DNA of 5,769 nucleotides from Candidatus Tariuqbacter arcticus (GCA_013202315.1 JABMRZ010000171.1:1-5769), one strand, 5' to 3'; counted from the first letter of the stretch, positions 1-5,702 are shown. The notes: generated by a model from the letters alone, not told the origin. Numbers and translations are program-made.

Positions 1-72
1 GGTGTTGACATCCCCTCGTTTTTCCCTCGAAATGGATTCAAGATAGTGGTGAATGTGCCCACTACAAAATAG
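1..72 (+). CDS. Possible C-terminal tail of a gene cut by the left edge
   Basis: Frame 1 is open from the first base to a TAG at 70-72, giving 23 residues ending in VVNVPTTK. The first 60 bases contain 29 G+C (48%), whereas the next 60 contain 14 (23%), so this stretch belongs compositionally to different DNA from the gene that follows. No family is recognisable from so short a tail, and an open frame of 23 codons can arise by chance. The opposite strand is also open over part of this stretch, so the call is weak. Confidence 0.2.
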   Translation, partial: GVDIPSFFPRNGFKIVVNVPTTK

Positions 73-74
73 TA

Positions 75-102
75 TTGTCGGTTCTATATATTTATGTATT
101 AT
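75..102 (+). promoter_or_regulatory. Possible sigma70-type promoter for the Dcd-like gene
   Basis: TTGTCG at 75-80 (four of six to TTGACA) is followed after 16 bp by TATTAT at 97-102 (five of six to TATAAT). This would leave a leader of about 65 bases before the ATG at 172. A better -35 match, TTGACT at 104-109, has no good -10 at 16-18 bp. AT-rich DNA yields such matches easily. Confidence 0.25.
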
Positions 103-155
103 ATTGACTTAAGAAAAGGATAATGTTATTTCATAAAGGAAGATGTGTTGTAATT

Positions 156-162
156 AAGGAGG
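156..162 (+). promoter_or_regulatory. Strong Shine-Dalgarno for the Dcd-like gene
   Basis: AAGGAGG lies nine bases before the ATG at 172. It is a near-perfect anti-16S complement and fixes that start codon. It is the strongest ribosome binding site in the window. Confidence 0.85.
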
Positions 163-171
163 GTTCTAATT

Positions 172-1179
172 ATGTATGCAAGTGATAAAACTATAAATTC
201 ATTACTTTCCGAATTAAATATTGTTACAAATAATTCAGATAATCCATTTATTGCATCTGAACAAATTCAACCTTGTTCAATTGATCTCAGATTAGATTCA
301 GTTTTTTGGAAACCGATAAAAAGAAAGAGCATAGACCTACGAAAATCACAGCTGCTTGAAATACAGCCTAGTCGGTTTTATAAAAATATTGAATTAAAAC
401 CAAGCGAATCTATAAAAATAGAATCAGGTGAGCTTCTTCTTGGAAGAATTTATGAGGAATTTAGTATTCCCTCGGAATTTGCCGGAGAAATAATTGGGCG
501 TAGTAGTTTTGCAAGATTAGGGTTATTAGTACATACTACTGGAAGTTTTATCAATCCTGGGTGGAGAGGACATATGCCACTTCAATTGGTCAACTTCAGT
601 AGAAACGCATTAATAATATTTCCTTATATCCCCATATGTCAATTAAGACTTGTAAAAATCGATACCAAACCATCTCGTTTATATGGAGAAAAAGAATTAT
701 GGAGTAAATATATGAATGATGATGGTAGTCCATATTATTGGTGGCGTGACAAAAGAATAATACTTTTACAAGAAAGACTTAAAAAAACAAATATGGATAT
801 TAATATACAACAGGAATTGTCAAAAAAGATAGGAAGGCAAGACCCTGAAATAATAGAACGATTAGAAACATTTATTGACCAATTACTTCAAAAGGAGGTA
901 TTAAATGCAGAAGATGTCTTAGAGAAATTCTCGCAAAAAGAAGAAAAAAGAAAAGTAATGAAAACTATCTGCACAATAGTACCGTTTGGTATAAGTTTTG
1001 CCATATTGAGTGTTTGTTTAGGGAGTCTTTTTTATAGACCTTTAACTATATTACATTATCTTTTCTTTTTCGCTTTCTTTATTTTTCTAATAATTGCTTA
1101 TTTATTGTATAAAAAATATAGCGATTTATTTTTCTTAGGAAAAAAAGAACTTAATGAATTAAGAAACGCTAATAGATAA
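172..1179 (+). CDS. Dcd/dUTPase-fold domain fused to a two-helix membrane domain
   Basis: The 335-residue protein begins with a dCTP deaminase/dUTPase-type beta fold (about residues 25-170): QPCSIDLRL at 33-41, GRSSFARLGLLVH at 109-121 and INPGWRG at 127-133. Aligned by motif to E. coli Dcd, the triphosphate-contacting serine and arginine (S111, R115) are kept, but the general-base glutamate is Q138 (MPLQLVN), so deaminase activity is doubtful. After the fold come a charged, probably helical linker (about 193-262) and two hydrophobic segments (about 265-287 and 291-313), then a basic, polar tail. Plain Dcd enzymes are about 190 residues and soluble, so the C-terminal half is an addition. A nucleotide sensor driving a membrane effector is inferred. 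It is isolated in an AT-rich block. A dUTPase-like hydrolase remains possible. Confidence 0.8.
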   Translation: MYASDKTINSLLSELNIVTNNSDNPFIASEQIQPCSIDLRLDSVFWKPIKRKSIDLRKSQLLEIQPSRFYKNIELKPSESIKIESGELLLGRIYEEFSIPSEFAGEIIGRSSFARLGLLVHTTGSFINPGWRGHMPLQLVNFSRNALIIFPYIPICQLRLVKIDTKPSRLYGEKELWSKYMNDDGSPYYWWRDKRIILLQERLKKTNMDINIQQELSKKIGRQDPEIIERLETFIDQLLQKEVLNAEDVLEKFSQKEEKRKVMKTICTIVPFGISFAILSVCLGSLFYRPLTILHYLFFFAFFIFLIIAYLLYKKYSDLFFLGKKELNELRNANR

Positions 1180-1244
1180 TTCATTATATGTAATTGATTT
1201 CATGTAATCTAAACATTACACAGCTTTATGATATTATCGAAACA

Positions 1245-1448
1245 ATGACCAAACTATCTATACTTCTCTCCCCGGAATGCGGGGAGTTAAAGATGGTTCG
1301 CGTCAAATCGGACTGCATCTTACAGGACGGAACGACTATTCCCAAACTTGAAAGGTGGTGGTGTTCTTCCTGCAAAGCCACATCTTCCAGGCGTCGTACT
1401 GGACGATGCGCAGAGTCTGATTTTCCCATTTCGGCAATAGCCTATTAG
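1245..1448 (+). pseudogene. Decayed or marginal zinc-ribbon ORF (MqsA/YgiT-like?)
   Basis: From ATG 1245 the frame encodes 67 residues; a TTG at 1194 would add 17. The readable part has SPECGE, then an ILQDGTTIP segment, then WWCSSCK. The layout (first knuckle, about 28 residues, second CxxC) recalls the N-terminal zinc domain of MqsA/YgiT-type antitoxins, but the first cysteine of the CPxC pair is serine. After CSSCKAT the frame becomes arginine-rich and low in plausibility, which would fit a frameshift. No Shine-Dalgarno precedes it. It lies just inside the higher-GC DNA and just upstream of the toxin-antitoxin pair, so it may be a remnant of an older such module. A chance ORF is a real alternative. 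The rest of the gene-free stretch 1180-1498 shows only a hairpin at 1268-1286. Confidence 0.3.
1268..1286. repeat. GC-rich 7-bp hairpin
   Basis: CTCCCCG (1268-1274) is complementary to CGGGGAG (1280-1286) around a five-base loop. It has no T-run after it, so it is not a standard intrinsic terminator. It sits at the point where composition changes from about 28% to about 50% GC and overlaps the doubtful zinc-ribbon ORF. Confidence 0.45.
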
Positions 1449-1487
1449 GATCTTACTATTACATCGAATTTCACGATACTAAAAAAC

Positions 1488-1492
1488 AGGAG
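1488..1492 (+). promoter_or_regulatory. Shine-Dalgarno of the toxin-antitoxin operon
   Basis: AGGAG lies six bases before the ATG at 1499, which supports that start. The frame is open further upstream to a TGA at 1418-1420 but offers no other ATG, GTG or TTG start. Confidence 0.75.
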
Positions 1493-1498
1493 ATTGAG

Positions 1499-1735
1499 AT
1501 GCCTAACGAGACAACAAATCCTCCAATTAATAAATCGATTGAACTGCATCCCAAGTTCGTGGTGAACTTAGATGGAAAACGAACCGAAGCGATAATTCCT
1601 TACGAAGAATTTAAGGAACTACAGCGGTTATTGGAGGATGTCGCAGATATAATGTGTGTCGAAGCCCGCCGGGGAGAAAAGGGGATTCCTTTGAATGAGG
1701 TTAAAAAAGAATTAGAGAATGATGGAATCCTTTGA
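1499..1735 (+). CDS. RelB/Phd-type antitoxin
   Basis: The 78-residue acidic protein precedes and overlaps a RelE/ParE-type toxin, the usual order for type II modules. Residues about 14-45 (ELHPKFVVNLDGKRTEAIIPYEEFKELQ) resemble the strand-helix start of Phd/YefM and related short antitoxins. The remainder (LLEDVADIMCVEARRGEKGIPLNEVKKELENDG) looks helical and would be the toxin-wrapping segment. Antitoxins of this class usually bind their own promoter and inhibit the toxin by direct contact; no clear operator palindrome is visible in the 60 bases upstream. It ends with a TGA 17 bases inside the toxin gene, which suggests translational coupling. The exact subfamily (RelB, Phd or another) cannot be settled by eye; the pairing is the stronger evidence. 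Confidence 0.78.
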   Translation: MPNETTNPPINKSIELHPKFVVNLDGKRTEAIIPYEEFKELQRLLEDVADIMCVEARRGEKGIPLNEVKKELENDGIL

Positions 1736-1988
1736 AGTAATTATTCAACCAAGCGCCTATAAAGAATTAAGGACTTTACACTTCGAATTCCAAGGAAGAA
1801 TCCTGCGGAAGATTGAAAGTCTTACCGGACAGGCAATTCCTCGAGGCGCAGTAAAATTAAAGGATCGAGAACGAATTTTCAGAATCCGTGTGGGAAATTA
1901 TCGGATAATATATGAAATTGACATCGATAATAAAAAGGTTACTATTTTTCGAATTCGTCACCGTAAAGACGCATACAAATCATTCTGA
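1719..1988 (+). CDS. RelE/ParE-superfamily toxin
   Basis: The 89-residue basic protein has the compact RelE/ParE fold signature. An N-terminal strand (FEVIIQPSAYKEL, 5-17) is followed by a helix pair. Then come FRIRVGNYRIIYEI (54-67) and VTIFRIRHRKDAYK (74-87), where RelE ribonucleases carry their basic catalytic residues and a C-terminal tyrosine (here R55, R57, R62, R80, H81, R82, Y86). Those residues favour ribosome-dependent mRNA cleavage over the gyrase-targeting ParE branch, but this is inference. Length is normal and the frame intact. Tandem ATGs at 1719 and 1722 are both possible starts, inside the last codons of the antitoxin gene; there is no strong Shine-Dalgarno, fitting coupled translation. 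A toxin intact beside decayed genes is consistent with its role in holding on to surrounding DNA. Confidence 0.88.
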   Translation: MMESFEVIIQPSAYKELRTLHFEFQGRILRKIESLTGQAIPRGAVKLKDRERIFRIRVGNYRIIYEIDIDNKKVTIFRIRHRKDAYKSF

Positions 1989-2042
1989 ATATACTATATA
2001 TCTTTGTTAATTATATTTTTCAATAATAATAAATCGGATACT

Positions 2043-2129
2043 ATGCCCTATCAGACTCTAACCCTCGGAATAACCGACGGCGTCGCCCGTCTGACCCCGA
2101 ACCGCCCGGAAGTGCACAAGGCCTTATAA
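2043..2129 (+). pseudogene. N-terminal stub of an enoyl-CoA hydratase (crotonase)
   Basis: ATG 2043 opens a 28-codon frame ending in TAA at 2127-2129. It reads LGITDGVARLTPNRPEVHKAL after a short MPYQTLT start. This matches the opening of crotonase-fold proteins, which typically run 'DGVATLTLNRPEVRNAL' before the core that carries the CoA-binding and oxyanion-hole residues. All of that core is absent; a full member is about 260 residues. The stub is markedly GC-rich against its AT-rich flanks, and the reading stops just after the NAL-like motif, where a deletion or insertion junction is likely. No Shine-Dalgarno is visible. It is almost certainly not functional as an enzyme. Confidence 0.7.
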
Positions 2130-2152
2130 CGAATAATCATATTAATTGCACT

Positions 2153-2938
2153 ATGGCTCGACTCCAAAAAGTGACGCTCAGTCAGATAAAGTTAACCGCT
2201 TCCCTCAAGAAGAAGAAATACCGCAGGCTGGAAAGCCTGTCCATCGCCGAAGGGAGTAAACTGGCAGCCGAGGCGTTGAAAGCGGGCATTCCCGTTCATT
2301 CGGTCTTTTTCACCGCTGAAGCGGCGGAAGAACATTCGGGATTGGTGGAGCTTATTATGCAGAGGCAAATTGCGGTGTTTTCCTGCAGTCCCAGCGATAT
2401 GGTGAGGATGTCTTGGTTGAAGACACCGCCCGGCTGCCTGCTGGTGTATAAGACCGATTTTCAGCCGCCTCCGCGGGAAGGGGGGCTCCTCCTCGGATTG
2501 TATCAGATATCCGATCCCGGTAATTTGGGGACTATCATCCGCACCGCCGACTGGTTTGGGGTGGAGAAGATGCTTCTATCGGAAGATTCGGCGGAACTGC
2601 ATAATCCTTCAGTTGTCCGAGGTTCGATGGGGTCGGCTTTTCACATTCCAGTGGAAACCGGCGTCGATTTATCGTCCGAAGTGGAAAGCCTCAAGCGTTC
2701 AGGATATAAAATCGCCATCGCGGTTACCTCAAGCGGCAGACCCCCTTTCCCAATCGACAAGAAAACCGCCCTGATAATGGGCGATGAAATGGGAAAACTG
2801 CCCCCTGAAATCGAAGGGTTGGCGGATATTAAGTTCACCATCCCCCGCAAAGGGTGCGGAGAATCCCTCAACCTCGCCGCCGCCTGCAGTATTTTGCTAT
2901 ATGTTTTAACGGGGAAGACTAATATAATCAAGGACTAA
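2153..2938 (+). CDS. TrmH/SpoU-family RNA 2'-O-methyltransferase
   Basis: The 261-residue SPOUT enzyme transfers a methyl group from S-adenosylmethionine to a ribose 2'-OH in rRNA or tRNA. An N-terminal substrate-binding domain (about 1-105, with the RRLESLSIAEGSKLAAEAL segment) precedes the knotted catalytic domain. Motif 1 is SDPGNLGTIIRTAD (120-133), with N124 and the catalytic R130. Motif 2 is ALIMGDEMGKLP (206-217), with E212. Motif 3 is IPRKGCGESLNLAAACSILLY (230-250), with S238 and N240. All three are intact and length is normal for the RlmB/TrmH group. The specific nucleotide target cannot be told from sequence. ATG 2153 has no Shine-Dalgarno and no better start nearby. Its counted GC reaches 62% (2221-2280), so it probably represents resident DNA. 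Four bases separate it from the next gene. Confidence 0.92.
   Translation: MARLQKVTLSQIKLTASLKKKKYRRLESLSIAEGSKLAAEALKAGIPVHSVFFTAEAAEEHSGLVELIMQRQIAVFSCSPSDMVRMSWLKTPPGCLLVYKTDFQPPPREGGLLLGLYQISDPGNLGTIIRTADWFGVEKMLLSEDSAELHNPSVVRGSMGSAFHIPVETGVDLSSEVESLKRSGYKIAIAVTSSGRPPFPIDKKTALIMGDEMGKLPPEIEGLADIKFTIPRKGCGESLNLAAACSILLYVLTGKTNIIKD
2930..2934 (+). promoter_or_regulatory. Shine-Dalgarno of the OLD-type gene
   Basis: AAGGA overlaps the last codons of the methyltransferase gene and lies eight bases before the ATG at 2943. It supports that start and co-translation of the two genes. Confidence 0.7.
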
Positions 2939-2942
2939 CAAA

Positions 2943-4652
2943 ATGATTAAACAAGTTACACTTCGTTATTTCAAGCGATTTCAGGAAGAAATATTCGATG
3001 TTTCCGGCAATGTTGTGTTGGCAGGCCCAAACAACAGCGGAAAATCTACTTTACTGCAAGCGTTAGCTGTATGGAACTTGGCTAAACAGAAATGGTTGAG
3101 TGAGCGTGGTCCCGATTCGGGTTCAAAGGCGCGTAAGCGCACAGGCGTCGCGATCACCAGGAAGGATTTTACCGCTATTCCCTTGCGGGAAATGAATCTG
3201 TTATGGCATAATAGGTCGACAGCGCTTCATAAGGACGAATTACCGGATGATAAAAAACTTGGAACACCTCGGGCTTTAGAAATATGCGTTGACGGAGGAG
3301 ACTGGAATATAACCTTTGAATGTATTTATCGCTATCCTGATTTAATACATGTTAGACCATCAAGTCAATTAACTAATGAACAAATTGAAAAGATGCGGGA
3401 TATACAGTTCGTGCATGTGCCCACTTTTTCGGGGATTGGTGCGGAAGAAACCCGCTATGATAAAGCGTATCAGGATTATTTGATTGGTCAAGGTAAACCG
3501 GGCGATGTTCTTCGTAATTTATTACTGGAAATTCACCGGGAAAAGCCCGTTGAATGGGAGAAATTACGCAAGGATATAAAAGACATCTTCGATTATCATC
3601 TTTTACCGCCAAAATATGAGGGACCTTTTATCGTCTGTGAATATCAGCCTGGTATTCCCGATAGACAAAATAAAATAAAACACCCAAAGCTTGACATTTC
3701 AAGCGCCGGGAGTGGTTTTTTACAGGTTTTGATGCTGCTCGGGTTCTTTTACGCACGCCCGGCTTCGGTGCTGCTGCTCGATGAGCCGGATGCTCATTTG
3801 CATGTAATTCTGCAGAAGCAGGTGTATGATAGACTGCGGGATATCGCTCGAAAGCGAAAATGTCAGCTTATCATCGCCACGCACTCGGAAGTTTTGATAG
3901 AAAGTACTTCTCCGGAGAATATCCTCTCCTTCTATAAACAACCCCATAAATTGGATAAAGATATTGAGCGCACTCAAATTCGTGAAGCATTGAAACGCTT
4001 AACATGCTTGGATATTCTTTTATCTGAACAATGCAAAGGAATATTATATGTAGAAAGTGAAAGCGACCTCAATCTGCTTAGGGAATTTGCCCGAATTCTT
4101 CAACATAATATTTATAAGTTCCTATCTAAAGATACATTCTGGCATAACAATCAAGGAAGAGATCCAAGAGTGGCAAAAGGTCATCTTTTCGCCTTAAGAG
4201 CAATAAACGAGGATATTAAAGGGGTATTACTAGTTGATGGTGATAATCGAAATCTTTTAGATCATGAATTGACGACGGAAGGTATGACAATTTTAAGGTG
4301 GAATAGATACGAAATTGAAAGTTATTTAACTCATTTCGAAGTATTAAAGAGGTTTGCTTCTCAATTGACTATTGAACTCTTTCTATCAAAAGGTATAGAA
4401 TATTTAAATAACAAATTGCCCAATGAGGTTTTACAACAACCATTAGCCGAAAGCGGCTATCATAGAAGTGTTAAAGTAAGCGAAGATTTACTTCCAGGAT
4501 TTTTTATAGAATGTGACATTAATATACCAAAAAACGAGTATTATCAAATCGCCGCCCAAATGAAGCCCGATGAAATACCGAACGAGGTGAAAGAAAAACT
4601 CGATTTAATTTATCAAGCGCTTGAACTGCAGCGCCAATATTTGAATTGCTAA
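2943..4652 (+). CDS. OLD-family ATPase-TOPRIM putative nuclease
   Basis: The 569-residue protein combines an ABC/SMC-like ATPase with a C-terminal TOPRIM domain. Seen: Walker A GPNNSGKST (28-36), signature-like SSAGSGFLQ (253-261), Walker B VLLLDEPDAHLH (276-287) and H-loop IATHS (311-315). From about 366 comes TOPRIM: ILYVESESD (367-375, E371 as the metal glutamate, serine replacing the usual glycine), LLVDGD (429-434, D432 and D434) and RYEIESYL (455-462). This order is that of OLD, GajA and related nucleases, several of which act in phage defence as ATP-controlled DNA nicking or cleaving enzymes. No UvrD-like partner (as in Gabija) is in the window. A fused PARIS-like protein is an alternative not settled by eye. 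Four bases separate it from each neighbour. Composition is mosaic: 53% GC in 3721-3840 but about 33% in 4021-4380, suggesting recombination. Its DNA substrate and trigger are unknown. Confidence 0.85.
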   Translation: MIKQVTLRYFKRFQEEIFDVSGNVVLAGPNNSGKSTLLQALAVWNLAKQKWLSERGPDSGSKARKRTGVAITRKDFTAIPLREMNLLWHNRSTALHKDELPDDKKLGTPRALEICVDGGDWNITFECIYRYPDLIHVRPSSQLTNEQIEKMRDIQFVHVPTFSGIGAEETRYDKAYQDYLIGQGKPGDVLRNLLLEIHREKPVEWEKLRKDIKDIFDYHLLPPKYEGPFIVCEYQPGIPDRQNKIKHPKLDISSAGSGFLQVLMLLGFFYARPASVLLLDEPDAHLHVILQKQVYDRLRDIARKRKCQLIIATHSEVLIESTSPENILSFYKQPHKLDKDIERTQIREALKRLTCLDILLSEQCKGILYVESESDLNLLREFARILQHNIYKFLSKDTFWHNNQGRDPRVAKGHLFALRAINEDIKGVLLVDGDNRNLLDHELTTEGMTILRWNRYEIESYLTHFEVLKRFASQLTIELFLSKGIEYLNNKLPNEVLQQPLAESGYHRSVKVSEDLLPGFFIECDINIPKNEYYQIAAQMKPDEIPNEVKEKLDLIYQALELQRQYLNC

Positions 4653-4656
4653 AGAG

Positions 4657-5526
4657 ATGCTCATCTTCACGCCCAGAAATAACGGAAATCCGCTTGCTAA
4701 AGGGAGCACTCTGCCCCCTGAACCGATGCTGTTCATAATCGTAATCGCCACCTTCATTTTCATCTTCCTGTTTGCGGGACCGATTTTCAAAGTAGTGGGG
4801 AAACTGAGCTATATCATCACCGAAAGCCTCATCCTCGCGCCGGTGATGATATACCTGATCCGGGAGAAATTCCGCTGGAAGACCGTCCTTCGCCTGAAAA
4901 GCATCCCGAAGCCGCTATTCTTCATCAGTTTCCTCATCGGAATATCGATGGCGGTCGTATTGGATGAAGTGGACAGGCTGATAGGTTTGATGTATTCCAT
5001 GCCGTCTGAAATCAGCGAAGCCATAGCGGAAAGCCTGATAATAGAAAATCTTGGGGAATTCCTAATCCTGGGAATAGGGGTCATTATCGTCACCAGTTTT
5101 TCCGAGGAAATTCTCTTCCGGGGCTTCTTTCAGCGTTCATTGGAACACCATCGCGGAGTCACCCAGGCGGTAACTACCACCAGCATAGTTTTCGCCTTAG
5201 TTCACTTCAATTATTGGTGGATTATTCAAATATTGATTCTTTCAATGGTGTTGGGTGTCCTGGCTTGGCGGGCTGAAAGTATTCTCCCTTCCGTCATCGT
5301 TCATGCGGTTCACAACGGCTTGGGTTTGTGGTCGGCGAATGCTGATGTGGGAGCGCTGTCATTTTACTCCTGGAAGGGGCATGTATCACCCTTAATATTG
5401 ATATCGGCGATACTGCTTCTTATATGGTCGATGAAGAGATTTTACATTTTAACAGTGCATTTACACCGCGAATATGAAGAAAAGACAGGCATCGATTCGG
5501 AAATCTATAATGAGCGACATAAATAA
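4657..5526 (+). CDS. CPBP (CAAX/Abi) intramembrane metalloprotease
   Basis: The 289-residue polytopic membrane protein belongs to the CPBP family (Pfam PF02517, formerly 'Abi'). Hydrophobic segments lie around residues 24-44, 50-68, 86-103, 134-148, 170-184, 188-204, 208-224 and 245-264. Motif 1 is SEEILFRG (149-156) with E150, E151 and R155. Motif 2 is FALVH (179-183) with H183. Motif 3 is HAVHN (216-220) with H216 and N220. These are the expected metal and catalytic residues, so it should be active. Bacterial members serve in bacteriocin immunity, protein processing or unknown roles; the substrate here cannot be read. ATG 4657 lies four bases after the OLD stop with only a weak AAAGAG before it; M24 is a less likely alternative start just ahead of the first membrane segment. 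GC content resembles the methyltransferase gene more than the intervening OLD gene. Confidence 0.88.
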   Translation: MLIFTPRNNGNPLAKGSTLPPEPMLFIIVIATFIFIFLFAGPIFKVVGKLSYIITESLILAPVMIYLIREKFRWKTVLRLKSIPKPLFFISFLIGISMAVVLDEVDRLIGLMYSMPSEISEAIAESLIIENLGEFLILGIGVIIVTSFSEEILFRGFFQRSLEHHRGVTQAVTTTSIVFALVHFNYWWIIQILILSMVLGVLAWRAESILPSVIVHAVHNGLGLWSANADVGALSFYSWKGHVSPLILISAILLLIWSMKRFYILTVHLHREYEEKTGIDSEIYNERHK

Positions 5527-5561
5527 TTGGTAATTGTATAGTTCTTTGAGAATAAGCTATT

Positions 5562-5638
5562 ATTCATTGGCTATGATGGAAATGATGACAATATTTTTTA
5601 CCCAATTATAGCCATAATAGCCTTAATAGCCAGTGAAT
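5562..5638 (+). repeat. Long interrupted inverted repeat (possible RNA hairpin)
   Basis: The arm at 5562-5574 (ATTCATTGGCTAT) pairs with 5626-5638 (ATAGCCAGTGAAT) as 12 Watson-Crick pairs plus one G-U. A second pairing is possible between 5569-5579 and 5612-5622 (10 of 11), so the 5' arm can fold in two mutually exclusive ways. It begins 36 bases after the protease stop codon. There is no clean T-run after it; a T6 run lies inside the loop near 5594-5599. Confidence 0.5.
5606..5632 (+). repeat. Three tandem 9-bp units
   Basis: TTATAGCCA, TAATAGCCT and TAATAGCCA run head to tail without gaps, sharing the core T-ATAGCC. Three units are too few to call a minisatellite or iteron array. They supply the alternative 3' arms of the hairpin around them. 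Confidence 0.6.
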
Positions 5639-5678
5639 TTATTCACCACTGCAAGAAGTCACTCATACAACTTAACAA

Positions 5679-5693
5679 TTACAATAATTGTAA
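5679..5693. promoter_or_regulatory. 7-1-7 palindrome resembling a Fur/PerR box
   Basis: TTACAAT-A-ATTGTAA is a perfect 7-1-7 inverted repeat, extended by one more A/T pair on each side (5678-5694). It matches the PerR consensus TTATAATNATTATAA at all but two of the 14 defined positions, keeping the symmetry typical of Fur-superfamily operators. No gene follows within the window and no -10/-35 pair around it is convincing, so the target would lie beyond the right edge. Confidence 0.35.
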
Positions 5694-5702
5694 TGTAGAA
5701 AT

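Larger units (their letters stand above)
61..1260. other. AT-rich island carrying a single gene
   Basis: Sample line counts give 23% GC for 61-120, 20% for 181-240 and 28% for 1201-1260. The flanks give 48% for 1-60 and about 50% for 1261-1440. The block therefore looks like one inserted cargo gene with its own promoter region. No terminal inverted repeats, target-site duplication, integrase or transposase were seen at either edge, so the mechanism of entry is unknown. Confidence 0.55.

Noticed and set aside
53..63. 11-bp exact repeat ATGTGCCCACT, also at 3414-3424
   Set aside because: Several matches of this length are expected by chance in a window of this size, and the contexts are unrelated.
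1180..1215. Possible terminator after the Dcd-like gene
   Set aside because: Only weak AT pairing and direct ATGTAAT repeats; no stable stem with a T-run.
1226..1429. Minus-strand ORF opposite the zinc-ribbon relic (67 codons)
   Set aside because: No ribosome binding site and no recognisable motif; it mirrors the + strand frame.
2004..2030. Possible promoter (TTGTTA, then AATAAT) upstream of the methyltransferase
   Set aside because: Spacer is 15 bp, the sequence is simple AT-rich DNA, and the crotonase stub lies between it and the gene.
2641..2931. Minus-strand ORF of 96 codons inside the methyltransferase gene
   Set aside because: Lies wholly within conserved SPOUT motifs 2 and 3 read on the other strand; a shadow frame.
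2943..4652. Complete Gabija or two-gene PARIS system
   Set aside because: No UvrD-like helicase and no separate AriA/AriB pair; only a single fused ATPase-TOPRIM protein is present.
4809..5093. Minus-strand ORF of 94 codons inside the protease gene
   Set aside because: Antisense to membrane segments with intact downstream CPBP motifs; methionine- and arginine-rich composition is an antisense artefact.
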